A stretch of DNA of 6,489 bases from Phycisphaeraceae bacterium (GTDB lineage Bacteria > Planctomycetota > Phycisphaerae > Phycisphaerales > Phycisphaeraceae). Location of the stretch: positions 1-6,489 of the forward strand of contig PUNN01000241.1 in NCBI GenBank assembly GCA_003552605.1, given 5' to 3'. The translations under genes were made by a program, and so were the position numbers. Below, one piece after another: positions 1 to 5,038 of this stretch. The first letter of the stretch is position 1, and each line of letters starts with the position of its first letter. The notes under the pieces are model-generated. The model was given only the letters and a program-made list of their open reading frames with translations, did no database searches and was not told where the DNA came from.

Positions 1-99
1 GAGCCACATCATGAGCCAGACATTGCTGATGGCAGCGAAAATCAGCGGCGTCCGCGCCACCAGCAGCAGGGCCACGACCTGTCGCCATCGCTCATGCAT
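1..99 (-). CDS. N-terminal fragment of a membrane protein, possibly UbiA-family prenyltransferase
   Basis: An ATG on the minus strand at 99 opens a frame of 33 codons that stays open to the left edge, so only the N-terminus is visible. The peptide starts MHERWRQVV, continues into a hydrophobic run (ALLLVARTPLIFAAISNVWLMMWL) and looks like the first membrane segment of an inner-membrane protein. The arrangement of a short charged start, an R-x-P and then a small-residue-rich helix with an Asn is reminiscent of UbiA-type polyprenyltransferases, but no catalytic Asp-rich motif falls inside the window. The UbiA suggestion is therefore weak inference. The gene is transcribed away from the HEAT lipoprotein gene, with about 270 bases between the two starts. 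A GGTGG stretch lies about 10 bases upstream of the ATG but is not a convincing ribosome-binding site. Confidence 0.45.
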   Translation of the reverse strand, partial: MHERWRQVVALLLVARTPLIFAAISNVWLMMWL

Positions 100-334
100 C
101 AAACACCCACCACCCCCGGGGCCCGGTCGCTCGCGCAGGCTCCCGGTAAGGCATTGGAGGCCCGCCACTGTTGCGGCATTTCGCCCCCCTTCCGTCGTTA
201 CGGCGGCCACGCCACCCAAAATCCGAACATCCGACCGTTTTTCCTTCGCAGAACGTTGGCAGCGTCCGGACAGCAGCACGCCCATCGCATTCCGGGCTCT
301 GTACTGCGTCCCCGGCCGTTTACCCGCCTTTCCC

Positions 335-364
335 TTGTCCCCACCTCGAAGGCGACGATACACT
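335..364 (+). promoter_or_regulatory. Weak promoter candidate for the HEAT lipoprotein gene
   Basis: TTGTCC (335-340) and TACACT (359-364) are separated by 18 bases and resemble sigma-70-type -35 and -10 boxes at 4 of 6 positions each. The -10-like box is only 9 bases from the ATG at 374, so a transcript from it would be almost leaderless, and there is no Shine-Dalgarno sequence before that ATG. The rest of the divergent spacer 100-373 shows no gene and no clear site. Planctomycete promoters are poorly defined, so this is only a suggestion. Confidence 0.2.
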
Positions 365-373
365 ACTGGTCGC

Positions 374-1258
374 ATGAGCACCACATTGGCCCGTATCAAC
401 GCCACCGGGGCAGCCTGCCTGTTGCTGTACAGCACGCTCGCCCTCGCCGGCTGCAATGGATTCAACCCCATCGGCGGGGTGCAGGATGCCCTGCGCGCCA
501 CCGCGCCGGAGGAAATGGTGGAGATGGCCACCGACCGCTACGACGCCGACCGCCGCCGCCGCGGGTTCGCCAAGCTCGCCGAGGCATCGTTCGGCGGAGA
601 GGCGCCGTATGTCGCCCTCTACCGCGCTGGCGCCACGGATGATGACCCGACGGTCCGGGCCATCTGCATCATGGCGCTGGGATTGCACGGTGGGCCGGAG
701 GATGGCCCCGTGCTTGTTCGCCACCTCGGCCACCACAACAAACTGCTGCGCTGGGAGGCGGCGCGGGCACTCGGGCGCATTCATTACCCTGACAGTGTGC
801 TGCCCCTGACGCGGGTTCTGAACGATGATGAGGATGCCGATGTGCGCCAGGCCGCGGCCCGGGCGCTCGGGCAGTATCGCCGGACGATCGTCTTCGACGC
901 CCTCACCCGCGCGCTCGATGATCCCGACCACGGCGTTGCCGCGGCGGCGCAATCGTCCCTGAAAACACTGACCGGCCGGGACAAGGGCCCGGACCGCCGC
1001 GAGTGGGTCGCCTGGCGCGAGGAGGTGGGGGCCAACCGCATCTTTGAGGAGGCCGCCACGTACCAGTGGCACCCCTACCGGCCGCCGACCCGATGGTGGG
1101 AGCACTGGGAATACCTCGTCCCACCGTTCACCGGCCCGGACTCACCCGAGCCGCGCATGCCAAGGGGATGGGACCAGGAGGAGGGGGAGGCAGGGGAGCG
1201 CCGTAGCCCAATCAGTACTGCACCGCATCATATTCACATCGCACCACATCACCGATGA
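374..1258 (+). CDS. HEAT-repeat lipoprotein
   Basis: Predicted 294-residue envelope lipoprotein. The frame is open from position 11, but the ATG at 374 is chosen because it gives a full lipoprotein signal peptide: R7, a hydrophobic stretch to residue 23, then the lipobox L24-A25-G26-C27. Upstream residues are Pro/Arg-rich and look non-coding. Residues about 76-201 contain roughly four HEAT-like alpha-helical repeats, with recurring patterns such as D-P-x-V-R (91-95), W-E-A-A-R-A-L-G (127-134) and D-V-R-Q-A-A-A-R-A-L-G (156-166). They are followed by L-T-G-R-D-K-G and W211-x-x-W214, an ending common in planctomycete HEAT proteins. The C-terminal part is rich in Trp, Pro and Glu (W232, W241, W242, W245, W266) and ends His-rich. 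HEAT repeats usually bind proteins, so a scaffold role at the membrane is plausible; the partner is unknown. Its last 47 bases overlap the end of the convergent membrane-protein gene. Confidence 0.85.
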   Translation: MSTTLARINATGAACLLLYSTLALAGCNGFNPIGGVQDALRATAPEEMVEMATDRYDADRRRRGFAKLAEASFGGEAPYVALYRAGATDDDPTVRAICIMALGLHGGPEDGPVLVRHLGHHNKLLRWEAARALGRIHYPDSVLPLTRVLNDDEDADVRQAAARALGQYRRTIVFDALTRALDDPDHGVAAAAQSSLKTLTGRDKGPDRREWVAWREEVGANRIFEEAATYQWHPYRPPTRWWEHWEYLVPPFTGPDSPEPRMPRGWDQEEGEAGERRSPISTAPHHIHIAPHHR

Positions 1259-1688
1259 CATAATCGGGCTGCCTGTCGGCGACGCGTTCGATGGCGGTGC
1301 GTTCATCGGGAGCGCGGACGCGCACCTCGCGGCCGCTGCGCCGGTGAGCCACACGGACCACCCTGACGGGGTGAACGGGGGCCGAACCGCCGCGGTGCGG
1401 CCGTGGCGGTGGAGGCGGCATGCGATCACCGGACCACCCATCCCATGACCCTTCCCCGCCCGATTCCACCGTACCCACAAGCGCCCACGCCATGCAGATG
1501 CCCCAGGTCAACAGGCTGAAAGCCATGAACAACTCCGTGTACCCCGTCTGCACGAACGTGGACCAGTACACGATGGGTAGCAGCAGCAGGCCGACGATCA
1601 TGGCCAGCCATTCGACCGGCCTGATGCGCCGCAGCCCGGCCACAAACCAGGGAATCAGCCAGAGCACCAGCAGCACGGGCAGCCACAT
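1212..1688 (-). CDS. Small three-helix membrane protein with soluble C-terminal tail
   Basis: Unrecognised 158-residue protein. Three hydrophobic segments are clear: residues 1-19, 27-46 and 52-73. They are followed by a Gly/Trp/Asp linker, a Pro-rich stretch with six prolines in a row interrupted once (91-97), and a compact soluble tail from about 108 to 158. That tail has a beta-alpha-beta look (RVVRVAHR, then GREVRVRAPDERTAIERVA, then YVIGDVVRCEYD); I cannot assign it to a family. The ATG at 1688 starts directly at the first helix. A TTG at 1748 would add 20 residues, but neither start has a good ribosome-binding site. The gene lies downstream of nadB on the same strand, about 157 bases after its stop codon, and could be cotranscribed with it. 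It converges with the HEAT lipoprotein gene and overlaps it by 47 bases. Hydrophobicity and codon pattern make it a real gene rather than a shadow; the function is unknown. Confidence 0.7.
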   Translation of the reverse strand: MWLPVLLVLWLIPWFVAGLRRIRPVEWLAMIVGLLLLPIVYWSTFVQTGYTELFMAFSLLTWGICMAWALVGTVESGGEGSWDGWSGDRMPPPPPRPHRGGSAPVHPVRVVRVAHRRSGREVRVRAPDERTAIERVADRQPDYVIGDVVRCEYDAVQY

Positions 1689-1804
1689 GCAGGGGAGGGT
1701 CGTGATCTGCGCCTCCGGGCCTGCCGGCGATGCGACCGCATGGATCAACGAGAATACGTCAAGAGGGACGCCGGCTCAGCCTGAAACTTTCTGTGGCCTT
1801 GAAG

Positions 1805-1824
1805 GGTCCGACACCTGCCGGACC
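1805..1824 (-). terminator. Small hairpin after nadB, possible weak terminator
   Basis: GGTCCG (1805-1810) and CGGACC (1819-1824) form a perfect 6-bp stem with an 8-base loop, starting 22 bases past the nadB stop codon. No T-tract follows on the minus strand, so it is not a classical intrinsic terminator. It may stabilise the 3' end or be chance. Confidence 0.25.
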
Positions 1825-1845
1825 ATAAGCGCGCAGGCGGACCGC

Positions 1846-3549
1846 TCAGCCCGGCACCGCCGCATCTTCGCGCGGTATCTCGATTCGTTCCGGCTCACCT
1901 GAATCACGCTGCCACAGATCATGGCAGCGGTAGTGCTCATCGGGCTCTGGAAAATCCAGCCGGTAGTGGGTCCCGCGGCTTTCATTGCGCCAGTGAGCGG
2001 CACGGGTCATCACGGCCCCGAGCATGAGCATGTTCTGAACCTCCCACCCCTCCCGGTCATCGAATATCTTGTCCATGGTGTAGCGGCCCCAGAAAGCGAA
2101 CATCTCCGCCACCTCCTCGAGCCTGGCGCCGCTGCGTTCGATACCCACATGGCGCCACATGACGCTGCGCAGGCTCGAGCGCACATCGCCGAGGTCAAGT
2201 TCGGAGCGATCGCTGATGGGAATGTCGGAGACGATGCGCACCGGGCCGGGATGGGCCTGGTCGTGCATCTCCCGACAGGCCTCGCCCGCTGCCTTTCCGA
2301 AAACCATCCCTTCCAGCAGGCTGTTGCTTGCCAGCCGGTTGGCGCCATGCAGGCCGGTGCATGCCGCTTCACCGGCAGCGTATAGTCCCTTGAGCGTCGT
2401 GCGGCCATCGAGGTCGGTGTAGACGCCCCCGATCATGTAATGGGCCGAGGGGTGAATCGGGATCGGCTCCTTGCCCGGGTCGATCTCGAAGTTGCGAAGC
2501 AGCCTGAAAATTCCTGGAAAGCGCTTCGCAAAGCGTTCCGTGCCGATATGGCGGCAGTCAAGGAAGACATGGCTGCGGCTGGTCCGCTGCATCTGCGTCA
2601 GAATGGCGCGGGTGACCACATCACGCGGGGCGAGGTCGCCCTGCGCGTGGTAGTCGGTCATGAAACGATAGCCGTTGTGATCGATCAGCACGCCCCCTTC
2701 GCCGCGAACCGCCTCGGTAATGAGCGATCGTGAAGCACCGGCGATGTAGAGCGTGGTGGGGTGGAACTGGATGAACGCAAGGTCGGCCAATGACGCTCCC
2801 GCGCGGTATGCCATGGCCAGACCATCACCGGTGGCCACGGCGGGGTTGGTCGACTCGCGGTAAACCTGCCCGCAACCGCCGCTGGCCAGAATCGTCGCCG
2901 CGGCCCAGATCACTTGGAGGCCGTACTTGGGATGATGCGTGATCGCCCCGACGCACTGCGGCGTGCTGGCCCCTTCGAGCGTGAGCAGGTCGAGCACGAA
3001 ACAGTGATCGAACATGCGAATCTTCTCATTGGCCCGGATGCCGGCATGCAGGGCACGCGCCATGGCCTTACCCGTGGCGTCTCCATCGGTGTGAAGGATT
3101 CGCGACAGCGAATGCCCCCCCTCGCGACCGAGCGACAGCCGCGATCCCTGCTGAGGATCACCCCCTCGATCGAGGGCCATGTCCAACTCGAGCAGGTCGC
3201 GCACCGTGTCCGGCCCGCCCTCAACCACGCGATGCACCGTCCGCGGATCACAAAGCCCCCCGCCTGCATCCATCGTGTCGCGGAAGTGGGCCTCAAAGGT
3301 GTCGGCATGGTCTTCACCGGCCAGTTCCGGCGGCAACACCGCGGCGATCCCGCCTTGGGCCCAGAAGGTATTGCACTCCTCGAGTGAACCCTTGGCCGTG
3401 ACGATGACTTCACCATGCTCTGCCGCGGCCAGGGCCGCGCGCATCCCCGCCACCCCACTGCCGATAACCAGCACATCGGTAAATATCTGCGGCAGCAGTG
3501 CCACACGGAACGGAATGAGGTAGCGACGTTGCTCGAAGGTGGGATTCAT
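1846..3549 (-). CDS. nadB: L-aspartate oxidase (quinolinate synthase subunit B)
   Basis: A cytoplasmic FAD enzyme that oxidises L-aspartate to iminoaspartate. Quinolinate synthase NadA then condenses this with dihydroxyacetone phosphate in de novo NAD synthesis. The 567-residue product shows the family motifs in order: the FAD-binding GSGVAG (30-35), NTFWAQGGIAA (60-70), EGGHSLSRILHTDGDATG (143-160), QFHPTTL (261-267, with H263), the TEAVRGEGG segment (278-286), R309 in RDVVTRAI, H370 in HYMIGG, and GLYAAGEAACTGLHGANR (388-405) followed by LASNSLLEG. These correspond to the active-site His, Arg and His residues of E. coli NadB, and all are present. The C-terminal helical domain (about 445-535) is complete. 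It is slightly longer than the roughly 540-residue E. coli enzyme because of about 20 extra N-terminal residues before the FAD motif. The ATG at 3549 is the only reasonable start; no strong Shine-Dalgarno precedes it. nadA and nadC are not in the window. Succinate dehydrogenase or fumarate reductase is the only alternative, and the motifs favour NadB. Confidence 0.97.
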   Translation of the reverse strand: MNPTFEQRRYLIPFRVALLPQIFTDVLVIGSGVAGMRAALAAAEHGEVIVTAKGSLEECNTFWAQGGIAAVLPPELAGEDHADTFEAHFRDTMDAGGGLCDPRTVHRVVEGGPDTVRDLLELDMALDRGGDPQQGSRLSLGREGGHSLSRILHTDGDATGKAMARALHAGIRANEKIRMFDHCFVLDLLTLEGASTPQCVGAITHHPKYGLQVIWAAATILASGGCGQVYRESTNPAVATGDGLAMAYRAGASLADLAFIQFHPTTLYIAGASRSLITEAVRGEGGVLIDHNGYRFMTDYHAQGDLAPRDVVTRAILTQMQRTSRSHVFLDCRHIGTERFAKRFPGIFRLLRNFEIDPGKEPIPIHPSAHYMIGGVYTDLDGRTTLKGLYAAGEAACTGLHGANRLASNSLLEGMVFGKAAGEACREMHDQAHPGPVRIVSDIPISDRSELDLGDVRSSLRSVMWRHVGIERSGARLEEVAEMFAFWGRYTMDKIFDDREGWEVQNMLMLGAVMTRAAHWRNESRGTHYRLDFPEPDEHYRCHDLWQRDSGEPERIEIPREDAAVPG

Positions 3550-3584
3550 GAAACACTCGGCGGTGGTGATCCGGCCGTGTCAGG

Positions 3585-3597
3585 TCCGGGCCCCGGA
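3585..3597. repeat. 13-bp palindrome upstream of nadB
   Basis: TCCGGG-C-CCCGGA is a perfect palindrome around one central base, 36 bases before the nadB ATG. It could be part of a leader hairpin or an operator, but in GC-rich DNA such a palindrome may also be chance. No regulator is suggested by its sequence. Confidence 0.3.
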
Positions 3598-3661
3598 AAC
3601 AGCCCGGAACAACTCGGCACTGAGAAGCCGGGGTCATCGTGATTCAATGTGTCGCCTCTAG

Positions 3662-3674
3662 CGAACGGCGTTCG
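3662..3674. repeat. 13-bp palindrome after the LEA-type lipoprotein gene
   Basis: CGAACG-G-CGTTCG is a perfect palindrome starting 8 bases past the stop codon of the LEA-type gene, in the 132-base gap before nadB. As RNA it gives a short hairpin (CGAAC stem, 3-base loop) without a T-tract. It may be a weak terminator, an RNA 3'-end structure, or an operator for nadB. Confidence 0.35.
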
Positions 3675-3681
3675 ACGACGT

Positions 3682-4218
3682 TCATCCCCCTTCGCGAAGC
3701 GCTGGGGGACCGTGCCGCGCGGATTCAGCATCTTCTTCATCGCGCTGCTCATCGGCGGGCTCGCCCTGACCGGAGAACCGCATTGACGCCACCGGGAGGC
3801 CCGCCTCGGTCATCAGGCGCCGGAACTCGCCCTCGTATTCATAGGTAATGCGGCCGCTCACCTGCCACGACCGCTCGGCGGCCTGGCCGTCGGGGTCGGC
3901 GAACGCGGCGGGAAGGTCGATGGTCTGCTCACCCCAGGCAGGCAGATGCACCGGCGGATTCTGCTCGAGCTCGAACGTGCCGACATTGGGGATCGTCATG
4001 GCGTAGCTCAACCGCAAGAGGCGCAACTCGCGGTCATTCGGATTGGTCAGCCGCAGCCGGGCGACCACCCGCGACCCATCATCAGACCGCTCGAGCCGGG
4101 CTACCGGCTCAACCTCGGCCTCCGGCCTTTCAGCGCGATAGAAGTAGTCACGCCGACACCCCCCCGCAAGGGGCACGACCGTCGCCAGCACCAGCAGCAC
4201 AATGACAGACTGTCTCAC
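3682..4218 (-). CDS. LEA2/WHy-domain lipoprotein
   Basis: Predicted 178-residue lipoprotein. The chosen start is the GTG at 4218, which has GGGAG six bases upstream; an in-frame GTG at 4242 would add eight residues but has no such site. Residues 1-20 form a signal peptide (MRQSVIVLLVLATVVPLAGG) ending at C21. The lipobox is slightly unusual, with Ala-Gly-Gly before the Cys instead of Leu-Ala-Gly. Residues about 38-150 match the LEA type 2 (WHy) beta-sandwich pattern: alternating hydrophobic strand VVARLRLTNPN (51-61, with the typical N-P-N), LRLLRLSYAMTI (65-76), then P-A-W-G-E-Q-T-I-D-L-P (93-103) and a last strand ISGRITYEYEG-like region (120-130). The C-terminal 25 residues are polar and acidic. 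In bacteria these domains occur in periplasmic or membrane-anchored proteins of uncertain, often stress-related, function. The gene precedes nadB on the same strand by 132 bases; no functional link is evident. Confidence 0.85.
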   Translation of the reverse strand: MRQSVIVLLVLATVVPLAGGCRRDYFYRAERPEAEVEPVARLERSDDGSRVVARLRLTNPNDRELRLLRLSYAMTIPNVGTFELEQNPPVHLPAWGEQTIDLPAAFADPDGQAAERSWQVSGRITYEYEGEFRRLMTEAGLPVASMRFSGQGEPADEQRDEEDAESARHGPPALREGG

Positions 4219-4224
4219 ACGAAG

Positions 4225-4229
4225 CTCCC
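4225..4229 (-). promoter_or_regulatory. Ribosome-binding site of the LEA-type gene
   Basis: GGGAG on the minus strand lies six bases before the GTG at 4218. It is the clearest Shine-Dalgarno sequence in the window and decides this start over the in-frame GTG at 4242. Confidence 0.65.
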
Positions 4230-4232
4230 AGG

Positions 4233-4268
4233 CACCGGGCACGCCCCCCGGGGGCCACCGGGCACGCC
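4233..4268. repeat. 13-bp direct repeat in the leader of the LEA-type gene
   Basis: CACCGGGCACGCC occurs at 4233-4245 and again at 4256-4268, a period of 23 bases. Between the copies lies a C-run followed by a G-run (4244-4254) that can fold on itself. In the transcript predicted from the promoter below, both copies fall in the untranslated leader. The repeat could be a simple duplication or a regulatory target; no known factor is suggested. Confidence 0.5.
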
Positions 4269-4291
4269 GCGCCGCACGTCACACCCCCTAC

Positions 4292-4320
4292 AAGATAGAA
4301 CATCGCCGGCGCCGGGCCAA
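4292..4320 (-). promoter_or_regulatory. Candidate promoter of the LEA-type lipoprotein gene
   Basis: On the minus strand, TTGGCC (4320-4315) and TATCTT (4297-4292) are separated by exactly 17 bases, each matching the sigma-70 consensus at 4 of 6 positions. A start near 4285 would give a leader of about 67 bases before the GTG at 4218. The AT-rich patch here stands out in an otherwise GC-rich gap. The direct repeat that borders mobile element E begins only two bases upstream of the -35-like box. Confidence 0.4.
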
Positions 4321-4332
4321 CCGGGATGACCT

Positions 4333-4495
4333 CAGGGCGAACGCATGTACCTTGGGTGGCATGGTCAGCAGCCGTCTTCGGCTGATGGCCATGCGGCAAA
4401 CCCCCAGTCACAGGCCGTCATGGCCATCGGCTGCGGACACCCCCGGAAGCCGCTGACCATGCCACCCGGTTTCGCGTCTACATGCGTTTGCCCTG
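4333..4495. mobile_element. Element E: MITE-like insertion with 10-bp target duplication
   Basis: A 163-base non-coding element. Its ends are a 17-bp inverted repeat: CAGGGCGAACGCATGTA (4333-4349) against 4479-4495, with one mismatch that would be a G-T pair. Inside lies a 16-bp perfect inverted repeat: GGGTGGCATGGTCAGC (4354-4369) against 4452-4467. Further in are an inverted pair GATGGCCATG (4384-4393) / 4419-4428 and a small hairpin CAGCCG-TCTT-CGGCTG (4369-4384). Immediately outside the ends, GGGATGACCT occurs at 4323-4332 and again at 4496-4505 in direct orientation, as expected of a target-site duplication. There is no transposase, so it would need one supplied by a full-length relative. 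The length of the duplication fits several IS families, including IS4-type elements, but I cannot assign one. As RNA it could also form a long branched stem. Confidence 0.65.
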
Positions 4496-4563
4496 GGGAT
4501 GACCTCCGGGTCGGATGCCGGGGGCGCATGACACGCACCGCGGCTAGCGAACCGGGGATTTCC

Positions 4564-4600
4564 CCCCTCTCCCCTCGGGAGAGGGGCCGGGGGTGAGGGG
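4564..4600 (+). repeat. GC-rich hairpin repeat, copy 1
   Basis: CCCCTCTCCC (4564-4573) and GGGAGAGGGG (4577-4586) form a perfect 10-bp stem with a 3-base loop, followed by a CCGGGGGTGAGGGG tail. The tail is shared with copy 2, and in inverse orientation with copy 3. CCCTCTCCC/GGGAGAGGG intergenic palindromes of this kind are widespread in GC-rich bacteria and are often mistranslated as short proteins with an RPLSRGERG-like string. It may act as a transcription or RNA-processing signal. Confidence 0.8.
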
Positions 4601-4652
4601 CGTAACGCAGGGGCTGTGCGAACCAATCCCCACCCACCGCGTTCGCTTCGCT

Positions 4653-4669
4653 ATGCCGTGGCACGGCAT
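4653..4669. repeat. 17-bp palindrome inside element A-B
   Basis: ATGCCGTG (4653-4660) and CACGGCAT (4662-4669) are perfect inverted repeats around one base. They would fold as a 7-bp stem with a 3-base loop, and the CTTCG/CGAAG pair just outside can extend the stem. No T-tract follows. Confidence 0.6.
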
Positions 4670-4894
4670 GGCCCGAAGGGCGATGCCGGCCGGCCCTCAG
4701 CGGCAGTCACGCCACCGAAGGAGATGGAGGTGAACGCCCGAGGGATCAGCCGCGAGCCGTGTCATGCACCCTGCACCACCCGTCCGGTTTGCCCTGGGTG
4801 CCCGTCACGGTCCCGCCGAAACGACTTCGCTTCAAGTACAGCCAGCGAGCACGCCCTCACTCGGGTGCATGACACATGTCGCGGAACGCCTTTT

Positions 4895-4930
4895 GCCCCC
4901 TCTCTTTTGGGAGAGGGCTGGGGTGAGGGG
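4895..4930 (+). repeat. GC-rich hairpin repeat, copy 2
   Basis: CCCTCTC (4898-4904) pairs with GAGAGGG (4911-4917) around a TTTTGG loop and is followed by a CTGGGGTGAGGGG tail like that of copy 1. It lies in the left half of element C-D. Confidence 0.75.
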
Positions 4931-4955
4931 AAAGGCACAAGGCTCGCCCGAACCC

Positions 4956-4992
4956 ACCCTCAGCCCCGGCCCCTCTCCCAGAGGGCGAGGGG
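4956..4992 (-). repeat. GC-rich hairpin repeat, copy 3 (inverted)
   Basis: On the minus strand this carries the same motif as copies 1 and 2, including the GGGAGAGGGGCCGGGGCTGAGGG string. On the plus strand CCCTCT (4971-4976) pairs with AGAGGG (4980-4985) around three bases. It lies in the right half of element C-D, downstream of the glycosyltransferase stop codon, and could help end that transcript, although no T-tract is present. Confidence 0.75.
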
Positions 4993-5038
4993 AGTGAAGG
5001 ACCGGTCGGCCAGCCGCGATACGTGTCATGCACCCCCC

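Larger units (their letters stand above)
4522..4771. mobile_element. Element A-B: probable older relative of element C-D
   Basis: About 250 bases bounded by inverted ends of the same kind as C-D: 4522-4545 against 4748-4771, matching at 20 of 24 positions and both carrying GCATGACAC-N4-CGCGG. It contains one GC-rich hairpin repeat near the left end (4564-4600) and a second palindrome, ATGCCGTG-G-CACGGCAT (4653-4669), framed by CTTCG (4646-4650) and CGAAG (4674-4678). No direct repeat flanks the two ends. The element may be old and degraded, or the two ends may come from different insertions. Nothing in it looks protein-coding. Confidence 0.4.
4863..5035. mobile_element. Element C-D: MITE-like insertion with 9-bp target duplication
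   Basis: A 173-base non-coding element. Its ends are inverted repeats, 4863-4884 against 5014-5035, identical at 20 of 22 positions; the two differences fall in the N4 of GCATGACAC-N4-CGCGG. Directly outside, CCCTCACTC occurs at 4854-4862 and 5036-5044 in the same orientation, as expected of a target-site duplication. The interior holds two GC-rich hairpin repeats pointing towards each other (4895-4930 and 4956-4992), so the whole element is an imperfect palindrome with arms of about 85 bases. The right copy of the duplication covers the last codon and stop codon of the glycosyltransferase gene, whose reading frame is unaffected. The hairpins lie within 80 bases of that stop and could serve as its terminator. 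No transposase is present; the parent family is unknown. Confidence 0.7.
4219..5038. other. Gene-free stretch filled with inverted-repeat elements
   Basis: About 820 bases between the LEA-type gene and the stop codon of the glycosyltransferase gene hold no convincing gene. From left to right there is the leader and promoter of the LEA-type gene (4219-4320), element E (4333-4495), element A-B (4522-4771), a spacer (4772-4862) and element C-D (4863-5035). The spacer holds a 12-mer, GTTTGCCCTGGG (4787-4798), identical to the right end of E plus two flanking bases (4486-4497), perhaps a remnant of another copy. Open frames through this stretch encode Pro/Arg/Gly-rich peptides made of repeat translations, and two of them run into the antisense of real genes. 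No tRNA or rRNA was seen. Confidence 0.75.

Noticed and set aside
11..373. Upstream extension of the HEAT lipoprotein frame to an ATG at 11
   Set aside because: The added 121 residues are Pro/Arg/Ser-rich with no domain, would bury the signal peptide and lipobox that begin at 374, and overlap the start of the divergent membrane-protein gene.
320..1105. 261-residue minus-strand frame opposite the HEAT gene
   Set aside because: It is antisense to a gene with a clear signal peptide and HEAT repeats, and has no recognisable features of its own.
1689..1748. TTG start giving a 20-residue longer membrane protein
   Set aside because: No ribosome-binding site and a rarer start codon; kept only as an alternative to the ATG at 1688.
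1420..1902. 160-residue plus-strand frame
   Set aside because: It is antisense to the three-helix membrane protein and the end of nadB; the sequence is polar and without a pattern.
1846..3549. Succinate dehydrogenase or fumarate reductase flavoprotein
   Set aside because: The overall fold is shared, but the EGGHSLSRILH and GLHGANRLASNSLLEG motifs and the length match NadB, and no iron-sulfur or membrane-anchor subunit genes are nearby.
3662..3674. LexA (SOS) box
   Set aside because: The half-sites CGAAC and GTTCG are right, but the Gram-positive-type box has four bases between them and here there are three; no SOS gene is adjacent.
4514..4689. GATGCCGG at 4514-4521 and 4682-4689 as a target duplication of an element starting at end A
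   Set aside because: The left copy abuts end A, but the sequence just before the right copy does not match the inverted end, so an 8-bp match in GC-rich DNA may be chance.
4522..5035. CRISPR array
   Set aside because: The repeated motif is short, alternates in orientation and has very unequal spacing, unlike the regular direct repeats of an array.
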